A stretch of DNA of 64,000 bases from RCIO01 sp965232405. Lineage in GTDB: Bacteria; Pseudomonadota; Alphaproteobacteria; Rhizobiales; Rhizobiaceae. A program made the translations under genes and the position numbers. The stretch spans positions 2,666,001-2,730,000 of the forward strand of contig OZ246966.1 in NCBI GenBank assembly GCA_965232405.1. Direction: 5' to 3'. Under the pieces are notes generated by a model. It was given only the letters and a program-made list of their open reading frames with translations. It was not told where the DNA came from and did no database searches. Shown one piece after another: positions 16,441-24,610 of this stretch (positions are counted from its first letter, which is position 1; each line of letters opens with the position of its first letter).

Positions 16441-17562
16441 CTACTGGATGACGAGCTCGGCCTGCAGCGCGCCGGCCGTCTTGATTGCCTGAAGGATGGC
16501 GATCACGCCGTCTGGCTTCACACCGATCCGGTTGAGCCCTGCAACAAGCGTCTGCAGGTCGGGGCCATCGAGAATGGCAACCTTGGAATCGGGGCGCTCG
16601 ACCTCGATCGCCGTGAAGGGTTCGATTTCGGTCTCACCGCGCGAGAACGGAGCAGGCTGGACGACACGCGGCATTTCGGTGATGCGCACGGTCAGGGCGC
16701 CGTGGCTGATGGCCACCCGCGCGATCCTGACATCCTGCCCGATCACGATCGTGCCACTGCGCTCGTCAATCACGACACGCGCCGGCGTGTCGGACTCGAC
16801 CTGGATGTTTTCCAGTTCCGAATAGAAGCGGGCGGCCGACACACCGTTCGGCTTGCTGATAAGTACGGTGCGTGAATCCTGCTCGGCCGCGACCAGCTTG
16901 CCGTAGCGAAGCTGCGCAAACTGGTTGATCGCATCGGTCACGCGAACAGCAGTCGAGAAATCCGGATTGCGGAGCTGCAGCGTCATCGTGTGCGTGTCGT
17001 TAAACTCTGCATCGACGTGACGCTCCACGATGGCGCCGTTCGGCACACGGCCACTGGTCGGAACACCCTGCGTTACCTGCTCGGCCTGACCTTGGGCATT
17101 GAATCCGGAAACGACGACAGGCCCCTGCGCAACGGCGTAGATTTCGCCATCAGCGGCGCGCAAGGGCGTCATCACCAGGACCCCGCCCGCCAGTGAGGTG
17201 GCATCGCCCAGCGAAGAAACGGCGACATCAATACGCGCGCCGGACTGCACGAAAGGCGGCATGTTGGCGGTAACGATGACCGCCGCGATATTGTTGGAGC
17301 GAACCCTGCCGCCCTCGGTGGCGATGCCGAGGTTCTCAAGCATCGCGCGCATGGACTGTTCGGTGAAAGGCGAATTGCGCAAGCCGTCGCCGCTTCCCTG
17401 CAGCCCGATGACAAGGCCATAGCCGACAAGTTGGTTGTCGCGCGCACTTTGCAAGGTCGCGATGTCCTTGATGCGCGATCCGGCCATGATGTCGCCACCG
17501 GAAAGCGCCGGCAGTGCCGACGCTATCGAAATGAGTGCTGCAAGTATGAAGCGGCGGATCAT
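16441..17562 (-). CDS. flgI: Flagellar P-ring protein FlgI
   Basis: FlgI assembles the periplasmic P ring. The 373-residue precursor has a signal peptide (about 1-22). It continues with SRIKDIATLQSARDNQLVGY and GLVIGLQGSGDGLRNSPFTE, both near-invariant in FlgI. The C-terminal region includes VAGLNRIGVKPDGVIAILQA, with a final AELVIQ. It overlaps flgA, whose product chaperones FlgI into the ring, by 4 bp. No irregularity is seen. Confidence 0.97.
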   Translation of the reverse strand: MIRRFILAALISIASALPALSGGDIMAGSRIKDIATLQSARDNQLVGYGLVIGLQGSGDGLRNSPFTEQSMRAMLENLGIATEGGRVRSNNIAAVIVTANMPPFVQSGARIDVAVSSLGDATSLAGGVLVMTPLRAADGEIYAVAQGPVVVSGFNAQGQAEQVTQGVPTSGRVPNGAIVERHVDAEFNDTHTMTLQLRNPDFSTAVRVTDAINQFAQLRYGKLVAAEQDSRTVLISKPNGVSAARFYSELENIQVESDTPARVVIDERSGTIVIGQDVRIARVAISHGALTVRITEMPRVVQPAPFSRGETEIEPFTAIEVERPDSKVAILDGPDLQTLVAGLNRIGVKPDGVIAILQAIKTAGALQAELVIQ

Positions 17563-18026
17563 GTTGCACCGACCCTCACAGTGCCGTCGGCCATCACGAT
17601 GCCTGAAAAGACCACGCCGCTGTCGATATTGCGGACACGAATAAGGTCACCGGCGGAACCAGGCTGGAGGGGTACGGCAACAGCCGAGATGGTGAGCGAC
17701 CCCTGTACAAACTGGACCTGCACCGGTTTGCCGGCTTCGACCGCATAGGCCTGGCGCAGTGAGCTCAGCGCAATCAGCCGGCCGGGCAGCAGTGTGCGAC
17801 GCGCAACGCGGCCTTCCACCTCGATGCGGTCGTACACGATCGGCGGCAGGCCGGCCGTGCTTCGTTGCAACGCGACGGCCTGGACATCGGCTGTGGTAAC
17901 CATCTCGCCCGGGTAGATCACCCTGGTCGGAACCATCACCATGTCCTGAGCTGCGGCCAGAACGGCGGAAGCCGCCACGGATGTGGCGGCGATCGCTGCA
18001 AGAACGGTGATGCGAAGCGGTTTCAT
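17559..18026 (-). CDS. flgA: Flagellar P-ring assembly chaperone FlgA
   Basis: FlgA is the periplasmic chaperone for P-ring assembly. The 155-residue precursor has a signal peptide (about 1-27, AASAVLAAAQ) and a SAF-type domain with RVIYPGEMVTTADVQAVALQ. A beta-strand-rich part follows (GRVARRTLLPGRLIALSSLR) and then VQGSLTISAVAVPLQPGSAG. It is short compared with enteric FlgA (about 220) but normal for rhizobia. The start shares a base with the flgG stop and the end overlaps flgI. Confidence 0.93.
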   Translation of the reverse strand: MKPLRITVLAAIAATSVAASAVLAAAQDMVMVPTRVIYPGEMVTTADVQAVALQRSTAGLPPIVYDRIEVEGRVARRTLLPGRLIALSSLRQAYAVEAGKPVQVQFVQGSLTISAVAVPLQPGSAGDLIRVRNIDSGVVFSGIVMADGTVRVGAT

Positions 18027-18814
18027 CAGCGCATGCCCTGCGTGATGGTTGAGGCCATTTCATCGGCGGCCTTGATAACCTTGGAGTTCATCTCGTAGGC
18101 GCGCTGGGCCGATATCAGCTCGGTGATTTCCTTCACAGGATCGACGTTCGAGGCTTCGAGATAGGCCTGCTCGATCGTTGCGAAGCCGGGATCACCGGGC
18201 ACGCCAACGTTGGCCGGGCCCGAGGCGACCGACTCCTGGAAAAGGTTGTCACCCAGTGGAGACAGGCCGGCCTGGTTGGCAAATGTTGCGAGTGTCAGCT
18301 GACCCAGTTCCTGAAGTTCCTGCTGATCGGCGAGGCGGGCGAAGACCTGGCCGGTCTTGTTGACGATCACCTCAACCGTGTTTTCCGGCACGGTGATTGC
18401 AGGTGAAACGGTGAACCCGTCGGTCGTGACCAGCTGGCCGACCGAATTGGTGTTGAACGCGCCGGAGCGCGTGTAGAGCGGCGTTCCGTCGGCGCCCTCG
18501 ATCTGGAACCAGCCATTGCCGGTGAGGGCCAGGTCGAGCGGGTTGCCCGTGCTGACCAGCGAGCCTTGCAGATGCACGTTGCGCACGGCAACGGTCTTGA
18601 CGCCGAGGCCGACCATCGCGCCTTCCGGAACCACGCTGGTGTTGGCGCGGTTCGGGACGCCCTGAAGCCGCTCGGTCTGGTAGAGAAGGTCGGAAAATTC
18701 CGCCCGTGCGCGCTTGAAGCCGGTGGTGTTGATGTTGGCGATGTTGTTGGCGATCACTTCGAGGTTGAGCTGCTGGGCGTTCATGCCGGTTGCTGCGATG
18801 GCGAGCGCTTTCAT
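18026..18814 (-). CDS. flgG: Flagellar distal rod protein FlgG
   Basis: FlgG forms the distal rod that crosses the periplasm. The 262-residue protein has the N-terminal motif ANNIANINTTGFKRARAEFS and GNPLDLALTGNGWFQIEGAD in the middle. It ends with VDPVKEITELISAQRAYEMN and SKVIKAADEMASTITQGMR. Length is typical (about 262). It sits between fliE (14 bp gap) and flgA. Confidence 0.97.
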   Translation of the reverse strand: MKALAIAATGMNAQQLNLEVIANNIANINTTGFKRARAEFSDLLYQTERLQGVPNRANTSVVPEGAMVGLGVKTVAVRNVHLQGSLVSTGNPLDLALTGNGWFQIEGADGTPLYTRSGAFNTNSVGQLVTTDGFTVSPAITVPENTVEVIVNKTGQVFARLADQQELQELGQLTLATFANQAGLSPLGDNLFQESVASGPANVGVPGDPGFATIEQAYLEASNVDPVKEITELISAQRAYEMNSKVIKAADEMASTITQGMR

Positions 18815-18828
18815 GTCGTTATTCCTCT

Positions 18829-19149
18829 TCAGATCGCCATGCGGCTGATGTCGAGATAGGACTGCACGATCTTGTCGCGGACAGAGATCGCGGCCTTGAG
18901 GGTCTGTTCGGCGCTCATTACCGCATCGACGGCATCGCGCATGTCAGCCCCGCCCTGAAGTGCGGCCACAGACAGCTTTTCGGCGTTTTCCATCTTGTTG
19001 ATGGTGTTTCCGGCGGCGTTGCTCAGAGCTTCCGAGAACGAGGCCGCTGCAGCGCTTTCCGCTTCCGGCGTGCTTTTTCTTGCAGTTGCGGTGACCGCGC
19101 TGTGGGTGGCGGACAACATGTCCAGCGCGGTGAGAGCACCAATGACCAT
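18829..19149 (-). CDS. fliE: Flagellar hook-basal body protein FliE
   Basis: FliE is the adaptor between MS ring/export gate and the rod. The 106-residue protein ends DAVMSAEQTLKAAISVRDKI followed by VQSYLDISRMAI, the diagnostic FliE C-terminal region. The ATG overlaps the terminal stop of the ancestral flgC frame as TAATG, and its ribosome site (AGGAG) lies inside the flgC 3' end. If flgC translation now stops early, fliE loses close translational coupling by about 75 bp, although its own ribosome site is intact. Confidence 0.94.
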   Translation of the reverse strand: MVIGALTALDMLSATHSAVTATARKSTPEAESAAAASFSEALSNAAGNTINKMENAEKLSVAALQGGADMRDAVDAVMSAEQTLKAAISVRDKIVQSYLDISRMAI

Positions 19150-19565
19150 TATCCACTCCTCAGCAGGTCGAGCGTCATGGAGATGAGCTCGCGCGACTGC
19201 TTGATGTTCTGAAGATTGGCCTCTTAGCCGCGAATGGCTTCGCGCATGTCGGCCATTTCAAGAAGTACGTTGACGTTCGGCATCTTCACGTAGCCGAACT
19301 CGTCTGCGGCCTCGTGGCCCGGGCGGTATTCGACGGGGAACTCGCTCGGATCGTTTCCGACGGAGGTAACGCCCACCATGCTCGCCCCGCTTGCGCGGTC
19401 GAGCTCTGCAGCAAAGGTGACCGTCTTGCGCTGATACGGCTCGGAACCGGGCAGCTTGCCAGTCGACTGTGCATTGGCGAGGTTTTCCGACACGACGCGC
19501 AGACGCTCCGACTGGGCAGTCATGCCCGACGCAGCAACCTTGAGCGAGGCAAAGAGCGGATCCAT
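19149..19565 (-). pseudogene. flgC: Flagellar proximal rod protein FlgC, interrupted by an in-frame stop
   Basis: The frame starts at the ATG at 19565 and encodes recognisable FlgC: ASGMTAQSERLRVVSENLAN (about 13-32), PYQRKTVTFAAELDRASGA, then YVKMPNVNVLLEMADMREAI. After 113 codons a TAA (19226-19224) occurs. The same frame then continues EANLQNIKQSRELISMTLDL and LRSG to a second TAA whose last A is the first base of the fliE ATG. Restored, the product would be 138 residues, the normal length. The conserved core is MREANRxYEANLQ, so the TAA replaces the Tyr codon (TAC/TAT), and the nearby Asn has become Ile (ATT). The missing 24 residues form the C-terminal D0 helix that packs in the rod, so the truncated product is probably non-functional. 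Sequencing error, true loss of motility, or stop readthrough are all possible. Confidence 0.88.
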
Positions 19566-19569
19566 TCCG

Positions 19570-19950
19570 TCAGCCTCCCGAAGCCATCAGCAGCATGCGA
19601 TGAAAGGACTTCACCACGCCGGTGTTGAGTTCATAGGCGCGGCGCACCTCGTTGGCCTTGATCAGTTCCTGCTCGAGTTCGACCGTGTTCTCGGACGGCA
19701 GGACAGCTGTGCCGGACTCGATTTCCTTCATGGCGTAGGAGCCTGCGGCCGAACTGGCGCCGAGATGACCCGGATGCGTCGAGGCCATCGTCACGGTCGA
19801 TCCGGACAGCAGGCTTTCGAACGGCTCAACGTCCTTTGCCCGGAAACCCGGCGTATTGACGTTGGCGATGTTGCTCGAAACGGCTGACTGGCGCACGGCA
19901 AGCCACTTGGCTTGCTGGGCAGCGAGATCAAACAAGTTTACGGCCTGCAT
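19570..19950 (-). CDS. flgB: Flagellar proximal rod protein FlgB
   Basis: FlgB is a proximal rod subunit. The 126-residue protein has VSSNIANVNTPGFRAKDVEP (about 24-43) and the C-terminal helix NTVELEQELIKANEVRRAYE followed by LNTGVVKSFHRMLLMASGG. The intact 'RRAYELN' here shows what the corresponding region of its paralogue flgC should look like. It is the first gene of the flgB-flgC-fliE-flgG-flgA-flgI-motE-flgH-fliL-fliP unit; 84 bp of non-coding DNA precede it. Confidence 0.96.
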   Translation of the reverse strand: MQAVNLFDLAAQQAKWLAVRQSAVSSNIANVNTPGFRAKDVEPFESLLSGSTVTMASTHPGHLGASSAAGSYAMKEIESGTAVLPSENTVELEQELIKANEVRRAYELNTGVVKSFHRMLLMASGG

Positions 19951-20034
19951 TGCGAATCCTCTTGCAGCAGAACCGAGGGTATGAGGCGGGCCTTGCGCGG
20001 GCCTTGCGTTTTCCTGGAGCCGGCGTTGCCGGCG

Positions 20035-20646
20035 CTATTCGCTCAGGCCCTGGAGCGACATGACCTCCTGAGAGCTGGTCACGACCACCCAGCTTCCGTC
20101 GCGCTGCTCGATCGAGGCGACCTTGCTTTTGTCGGGAAGGATTGATCCGGTCTGGACGACGTAAAGGCCTTCCTTGTCTTCGATCATTGCCCGCCCGTTG
20201 GCTATGTGAACCACACGAAATACGGGCTTTGGAGCCACATCGCCCGGAAAGGGCTGATCGCTCAGCGGGACTTCGCCGGCAACGGGATCGGCCTGGTCGG
20301 GGACCGTGCCGGTGGCGATCCGGTCGAGCTCCAACAGCGGCACATCGTCGATCGTGAAACCCTGGCCGACGAGCGAGGGTTGATAGGTCAGGTCGTCCGG
20401 CACGATCCGGGTGGTGGCGCCGCCGGAAAACTCGACGGCGCGAATGCCGAATTTGTCCTGATTGAAGAAGACGTACCAGGGAAAGAATGCGCAAACGAGG
20501 CCGAGTGCGATGCCGAGCCCGGCAACGATGATGTCGCTCGACTTCTCCTTGATGCGAAGTTTCGCCTGACGGTTCACCGGTTCCGGTCTGGCGATCCGGA
20601 ACGGGTTTCCGAAGGCCTCAGCCTTCTGCTTCCGGAGCGTGTTCAA
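20035..20646 (-). CDS. Flagellar-cluster membrane protein of unknown function
   Basis: This 203-residue protein is encoded directly after fliI, overlapping its end by 29 bp, and before flgB. A basic N-terminus (about 1-35) is followed by one transmembrane helix (about 38-60, SDIIVAGLGIALGLVCAFFP). A periplasmic part ends in a small beta-rich domain, GRAMIEDKEGLYVVQTGSIL and SIEQRDGSWVVVTSSQEVMS. That last region recalls the periplasmic domains of secretion pilotins (PilP/GspC-like), only as a visual impression. A protein in this position is conserved in rhizobial flagellar clusters (S. meliloti has an unnamed one). The function is unknown; a role in basal-body assembly is inferred from context. 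Confidence 0.75.
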   Translation of the reverse strand: MNTLRKQKAEAFGNPFRIARPEPVNRQAKLRIKEKSSDIIVAGLGIALGLVCAFFPWYVFFNQDKFGIRAVEFSGGATTRIVPDDLTYQPSLVGQGFTIDDVPLLELDRIATGTVPDQADPVAGEVPLSDQPFPGDVAPKPVFRVVHIANGRAMIEDKEGLYVVQTGSILPDKSKVASIEQRDGSWVVVTSSQEVMSLQGLSE

Positions 20647-22024
20647 CGGGGTTCTCCCTGGCTTTCAGATGGTGTGCGAGATCGGCGAACGGGTCGTGTG
20701 AGCGCGGCTCCTGCGGCTGCTGCAGCAGTGCTTCGTAGATCGTCGGAACCTGCCTGACCGCGAGGTCGAGTTCGGCATCCGCGCCGGGTTGGTAGGCACC
20801 CAGAAGGCGGATGTCGCGCGTGTCCTCGAAGCGGGCGATCATCGATTTGAGCCTTGTTGCCAGCGTGTGCTGGTCCTGCGACCATGCGCGGTTGGCGAGG
20901 CGTGAGATCGAGGCAAGCGGGTCTACGGCAGGGAACCGCCCCTGCTCGGCAATCGCCCGGTCGAGCACGACATGCCCGTCGAGTATGCCGCGCACGGCAT
21001 CGGCGACCGGATCATTGTGATCGTCGCCATCGACAAGAACCGAGAGAATGGCGGTGATCGAGCCGTGCCCTTCCACGCCCGGGCCCGCCCGTTCCAGCAG
21101 CTTCGGCAGGTCGGTGAAAACGGATGCGGGGTATCCGCGTGCAACCGGCGGTTCGCCCGTCCCGGTCGCAACCTCGCGCAGTGCGTGTGCGAGACGTGTG
21201 ATGGAATCGAGCACCAGGAGCACGCGGTCGCCGCGATCGCGGAAATGTTCGGCAACCCGCATGGCGGTGTCCGGCGCGCGGCGGCGCATCATGGCGCTTT
21301 CGTCGCTGGTTGCCACGACCGCGACGGTCTTGGTCATGGTCTCGTCGCCGAGCGTATCTTCCAGAAACTCGCGGACTTCGCGCCCGCGTTCGCCGACCAG
21401 TGCGACAACAACGGTATCGAACGCGTCGGCGCTGGCCAGCATGGCAAGCAGGGTCGACTTGCCGACGCCGGAACCGGCGAACACGCCGAGCCGCTGCCCG
21501 TAACAAAGGGGCGTGAAAATATCGATGACCCTGACACCTGTCTTGAACGGTGCATCGACACGCTGGCGGCGCAATGGCGCAGGAGTTTCGGGGATATGGA
21601 CGGCAGAACCACGCAAAAGCGGGCCTGCATTGTCTATCGGACGCGCCAGTGCGTCGATCACACGGCCGCGCCAATTGTCGCCGGGGCTGATCGCAATCGG
21701 CCCGCGATTGAATACTTCCTGCCCAAGTCCGGTATCCGAACTGCTCTCGAATGGCGCGACCAGGACCGAACCGGGGCTGATCTGCACGATCTCACCGGAC
21801 CGTTTGCCGCGCGGCGTGCTGAAATCGACAACGTCGCCCAGCCGGGCCGAGCGCGAAAGTCCTCCGACCCGGAAATGGGTGGCAGTCACTTCGACTACCT
21901 GCCCACCATGACGGATAATCCCGGCCGGATCGCTAAAACGGCGATACAGCCCTTCCAGCGATTCGAGCGGATGCAGGCTGGCCGCAAAATCAGGGTGCGG
22001 CGCTGTGATTTCGGATGTCGACAA
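20618..22024 (-). CDS. fliI: Flagellum-specific export ATPase FliI
   Basis: FliI energises flagellar protein export and resembles F1-beta. The 468-residue protein has a Walker A motif at about 183-191 (AGSGVGKST), Walker B LLVLDSITRLAHALREV, and the ARGYPASVFTDLPKLLERAG segment typical of type III ATPases. It lies 14 bp downstream of flgF and overlaps the following unknown membrane-protein gene. fliJ, its usual partner gene, is not here but about 12 kb away next to ctrA. Confidence 0.97.
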   Translation of the reverse strand: MSTSEITAPHPDFAASLHPLESLEGLYRRFSDPAGIIRHGGQVVEVTATHFRVGGLSRSARLGDVVDFSTPRGKRSGEIVQISPGSVLVAPFESSSDTGLGQEVFNRGPIAISPGDNWRGRVIDALARPIDNAGPLLRGSAVHIPETPAPLRRQRVDAPFKTGVRVIDIFTPLCYGQRLGVFAGSGVGKSTLLAMLASADAFDTVVVALVGERGREVREFLEDTLGDETMTKTVAVVATSDESAMMRRRAPDTAMRVAEHFRDRGDRVLLVLDSITRLAHALREVATGTGEPPVARGYPASVFTDLPKLLERAGPGVEGHGSITAILSVLVDGDDHNDPVADAVRGILDGHVVLDRAIAEQGRFPAVDPLASISRLANRAWSQDQHTLATRLKSMIARFEDTRDIRLLGAYQPGADAELDLAVRQVPTIYEALLQQPQEPRSHDPFADLAHHLKARENPVEHAPEAEG

Positions 22025-22038
22025 TCCCTGTTATCCGA

Positions 22039-22761
22039 CTAGCTTGAGCCCAGCGTGCGTATGGAGGTCTCCATCGCTTCCTCGCTGTCGCGCATCAGCG
22101 CGCTGACCTGGTCGAACGCCCGCTGTACCTGGATCAGTTCCATCATCTCCTTGACGGCATTGACGTTGGAATCCTCGACAAAGCCCTGCGCCACGCCGAC
22201 TTCCTGCCTGTCCACGATCGGGATCGGGTTACCTTCCGGCACGATGCCGGAGTTGCCGAAGCGAGTGAAATTCATGCCAGGCGAGAACTGGTAGAGGCCG
22301 ACCGCGCCAATCTGGCGGCCGTTCTGGCGCAACATGCCGTCGGCGCCGGCTTCCGGCGCGCCGCCAAGCGGGTCAAGCTGCAAAGGCGCGCCGCCGGCAT
22401 CCAGAACCGGGTAACCCTGCAGGGTCACCAGTTCGCCGGTGTTGAGCATGGAGAACCGCCCGTCGCGCGTCATGACGGTGCCGCCCGGCGTTTCGATTGC
22501 AAACCAGGCGTCGCCAAGAATGGCGAAGTCGAGCGGGTTGCCCGTCTCGCGAAGCGAACCGCTGACATTGGCGATATAGGTGTCGCCGGACGAGACGAAC
22601 GAAACGGAGTTGTCTCCGGTTCCGCTCACCAGATCCTCGAACTTCACGCCGGTCGCGCGGTAGCCGACCGTGCTGGTGTTGGCCATGTTGTCGGCGATGG
22701 TGGTGAGCCTGCGCTCAAGCGCCACCTGCGACGACAATGCTACATAGAGGCCGGATTCCAT
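22039..22761 (-). CDS. flgF: Flagellar proximal rod protein FlgF
   Basis: FlgF is a rod subunit. The 240-residue protein begins MESGLYVALSSQVALERRLT and contains ADNMANTSTVGYRATGVKFE (about 23-42) and GNPLDFAILGDAWFAIETPG. It ends with SNVNAVKEMMELIQVQRAFD. Length and motifs are standard. The gene follows the DUF1217 gene by 10 bp and precedes fliI by 14 bp. Confidence 0.96.
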   Translation of the reverse strand: MESGLYVALSSQVALERRLTTIADNMANTSTVGYRATGVKFEDLVSGTGDNSVSFVSSGDTYIANVSGSLRETGNPLDFAILGDAWFAIETPGGTVMTRDGRFSMLNTGELVTLQGYPVLDAGGAPLQLDPLGGAPEAGADGMLRQNGRQIGAVGLYQFSPGMNFTRFGNSGIVPEGNPIPIVDRQEVGVAQGFVEDSNVNAVKEMMELIQVQRAFDQVSALMRDSEEAMETSIRTLGSS

Positions 22762-22771
22762 TCTGTATTCC

Positions 22772-23575
22772 TCAGCGTCTTAACTGGTTGAGTGTCAGCA
22801 GGAGGTCGGTCGAAATGCCGTATTCGACCGGTTGCGAGATCAGTGCGCTGATGCTCGACTGAACAGATACGCTGGGGTTTTCGACCTCCCACAAGGCCGA
22901 AAACCGGGCGAGAAATGCCTGCACCTTCTCCGGGTCCTGAAAGTCTTCGAGATCAAAGCGGGACTTGAACATCTCGACCTGCTTGTCGAGATCGGCCTGC
23001 GCCATCTCGTCGGGATAGCCGAGTGCTGTGCGCACCACCTTGCCGAGTGCGGTGTCGGCAAGAATGTCGTAGTAGGAATCGATGTCGGCGGCCTTGCGCT
23101 CGAAATAGAGCGCCAGGCGAACGCCTTCGTTCTGGCTGCCCGCTTCTTCTTCCAGCGTCTGGCGAACATATCTGTCCACCACGGGTTGCCGCGTTGCTTC
23201 AAAGATCGTCGCCGTTTCGCCGTAGCGATCGAAATTGTAGGTCTCGGCAAATTCGCGATACCGGGGGTCGGACAGCGAGTTGGCGAAGCTTTCGGAATCG
23301 TCGATGCCTTCGCTGACGATCTTCGTCATATAGGCCTTGGCGTAGGTCATCTCCTCGAGACCGAACGCCTTCATCGCATAGCGGAACAGCCGGTTGTCGG
23401 CGACAAACTCCTCTGGGGATTTTACCTTGCCGATGTTCTCAAGATAGTAGGCCGTTTCGCGCTCGACGGTCGGCTTTTCGCTGACGCGCTGAAGCGATCG
23501 CTCCATGTCCTTGGCAATGAGCCTGTAGCTCGTAAGTGTGTCGACCAAGCCGGCCTCCGGCGCCATTGTCCGCAT
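22772..23575 (-). CDS. DUF1217-family flagellar-cluster protein
   Basis: This 267-residue, largely helical protein without a signal peptide belongs to the DUF1217 family, found in rhizobial flagellar loci. Recognisable parts are MRTMAPEAGLVDTLTSYRLI at the start, a central VKSPEEFVADNRLFRYAMKA, and RFDLEDFQDPEKVQAFLARF near the end. It heads the DUF1217-flgF-fliI unit and is transcribed away from motA. The function is not established; its constant company with rod and export genes suggests an assembly factor or an exported rod-associated protein. Confidence 0.85.
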   Translation of the reverse strand: MRTMAPEAGLVDTLTSYRLIAKDMERSLQRVSEKPTVERETAYYLENIGKVKSPEEFVADNRLFRYAMKAFGLEEMTYAKAYMTKIVSEGIDDSESFANSLSDPRYREFAETYNFDRYGETATIFEATRQPVVDRYVRQTLEEEAGSQNEGVRLALYFERKAADIDSYYDILADTALGKVVRTALGYPDEMAQADLDKQVEMFKSRFDLEDFQDPEKVQAFLARFSALWEVENPSVSVQSSISALISQPVEYGISTDLLLTLNQLRR

Positions 23576-23707
23576 TCAACCTAGCTGGCGATGCTTGCGT
23601 GAAGCTGTTGGGCCATGCGCCGGTGTTGCGGTGGTCGAGGTAAACAAGCCTCACACAAGGCACGCGCCCTAGAAAACAGACTGGTTGATTCTGGATAGGG
23701 GCCGGCG
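23576..23707. promoter_or_regulatory. Divergent promoter region between the DUF1217-flgF-fliI and motA-fliM blocks
   Basis: These 132 bp separate two oppositely transcribed flagellar operons and must contain both promoters. I see no clear sigma-28 consensus. The motA side has the purine-rich GGATAGGGG just before the GTG start. Confidence 0.6.
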
Positions 23708-24583
23708 GTGGGAATTCTGATTGGAATGGTCGTCACATTTGGCTGCGTGCTGGGCGGCTTCATGGCGATGGGCGGGCACATCGAAGTGCTCATTCAGCCT
23801 TGGGAGGTGGTGATCATTTGCGGTGCCGCGCTCGGTATCTTCCTGGTCGCCAATCCGATGTCGGTCGTGAAGGATTCCGGTAAGGCCATGCTCGACGCCT
23901 TCAAGCAGTCTGTGCCCAAGGAGCAGGACTTTCTTGAACTGCTTGGCGTGCTGCACAGCCTGATGCGCGAACTGCGGACGAAGCCGCGCAACGAGGTGGA
24001 AGCACATATCGACAACCCCGAGGAATCGACAATCTTCCAGGCTTTCCCGAAAGTGCTGAAGGACCGTGACCTGACGCATTTCATCTGCGACTACTGCCGC
24101 ATCATCATCATTGGCAATGCCCGGCCGTTCGAGATCGAGGCGCTGATGGATGAGGAGATCCACACCGTCAAGCACGACAAGCTGAAGTCCTATCATGCGC
24201 TGCAGCAGATGGCCGACGGCTTCCCCGCGCTCGGCATCTGCGCCGCCGTGCTTGGCGTGGTGAAGGCAATGGGCGCGCTCGACCAGTCTCCGGAAATTCT
24301 GGGCGGACTGATCGGCGCTGCACTTGTCGGCACCTTCCTCGGCATCTTCATGGCCTACGCGGTGGTTGGTCCGATCGCGGCCAAGGTAAAGGTGGTGCGC
24401 GAGAAACGTACGCGCCTCTACATCATCGTGAAGCAGACGCTGCTGGCCTACATGAACGGTTCGCTGCCTCAGGTGGCGCTCGAGTTCGGCCGCAAAACGA
24501 TTTCTTCCAAAGACAGGCCTTCCATCGACGCGGTCGAGGAAAGCACACTCAATTCCGGTGGCGAAGCCGCCAAGGCAGCCTGA
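23708..24583 (+). CDS. motA: Flagellar motor stator protein MotA
   Basis: MotA is the stator ring protein that couples ion flow to torque. The 291-residue protein has four transmembrane segments (about 1-22, 30-48, 170-195, 200-222) and the cytoplasmic loop with charged residues (around VLHSLMRELRTKP). The later TMs include GICAAVLGVVKAMGA and GTFLGIFMAYAVVGPIAAKV. The start is a GTG (GTG GGA ATT CTG), giving the expected MGILIGMVVTFG N-terminus. It opens the motA-fliM-fliN-fliG-flhB unit; its partner motB is 14 kb away in another operon, the rhizobial arrangement. Confidence 0.96.
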   Translation: MGILIGMVVTFGCVLGGFMAMGGHIEVLIQPWEVVIICGAALGIFLVANPMSVVKDSGKAMLDAFKQSVPKEQDFLELLGVLHSLMRELRTKPRNEVEAHIDNPEESTIFQAFPKVLKDRDLTHFICDYCRIIIIGNARPFEIEALMDEEIHTVKHDKLKSYHALQQMADGFPALGICAAVLGVVKAMGALDQSPEILGGLIGAALVGTFLGIFMAYAVVGPIAAKVKVVREKRTRLYIIVKQTLLAYMNGSLPQVALEFGRKTISSKDRPSIDAVEESTLNSGGEAAKAA

Positions 24584-24610
24584 TCGGGTGTCTAACGGAC
24601 CAAGCATGTC

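Noticed and set aside
20010..20040. GCCGGC repeat after the unknown flagellar membrane gene as a terminator
   Set aside because: The arms are short and imperfect and no T tract follows on the minus strand.
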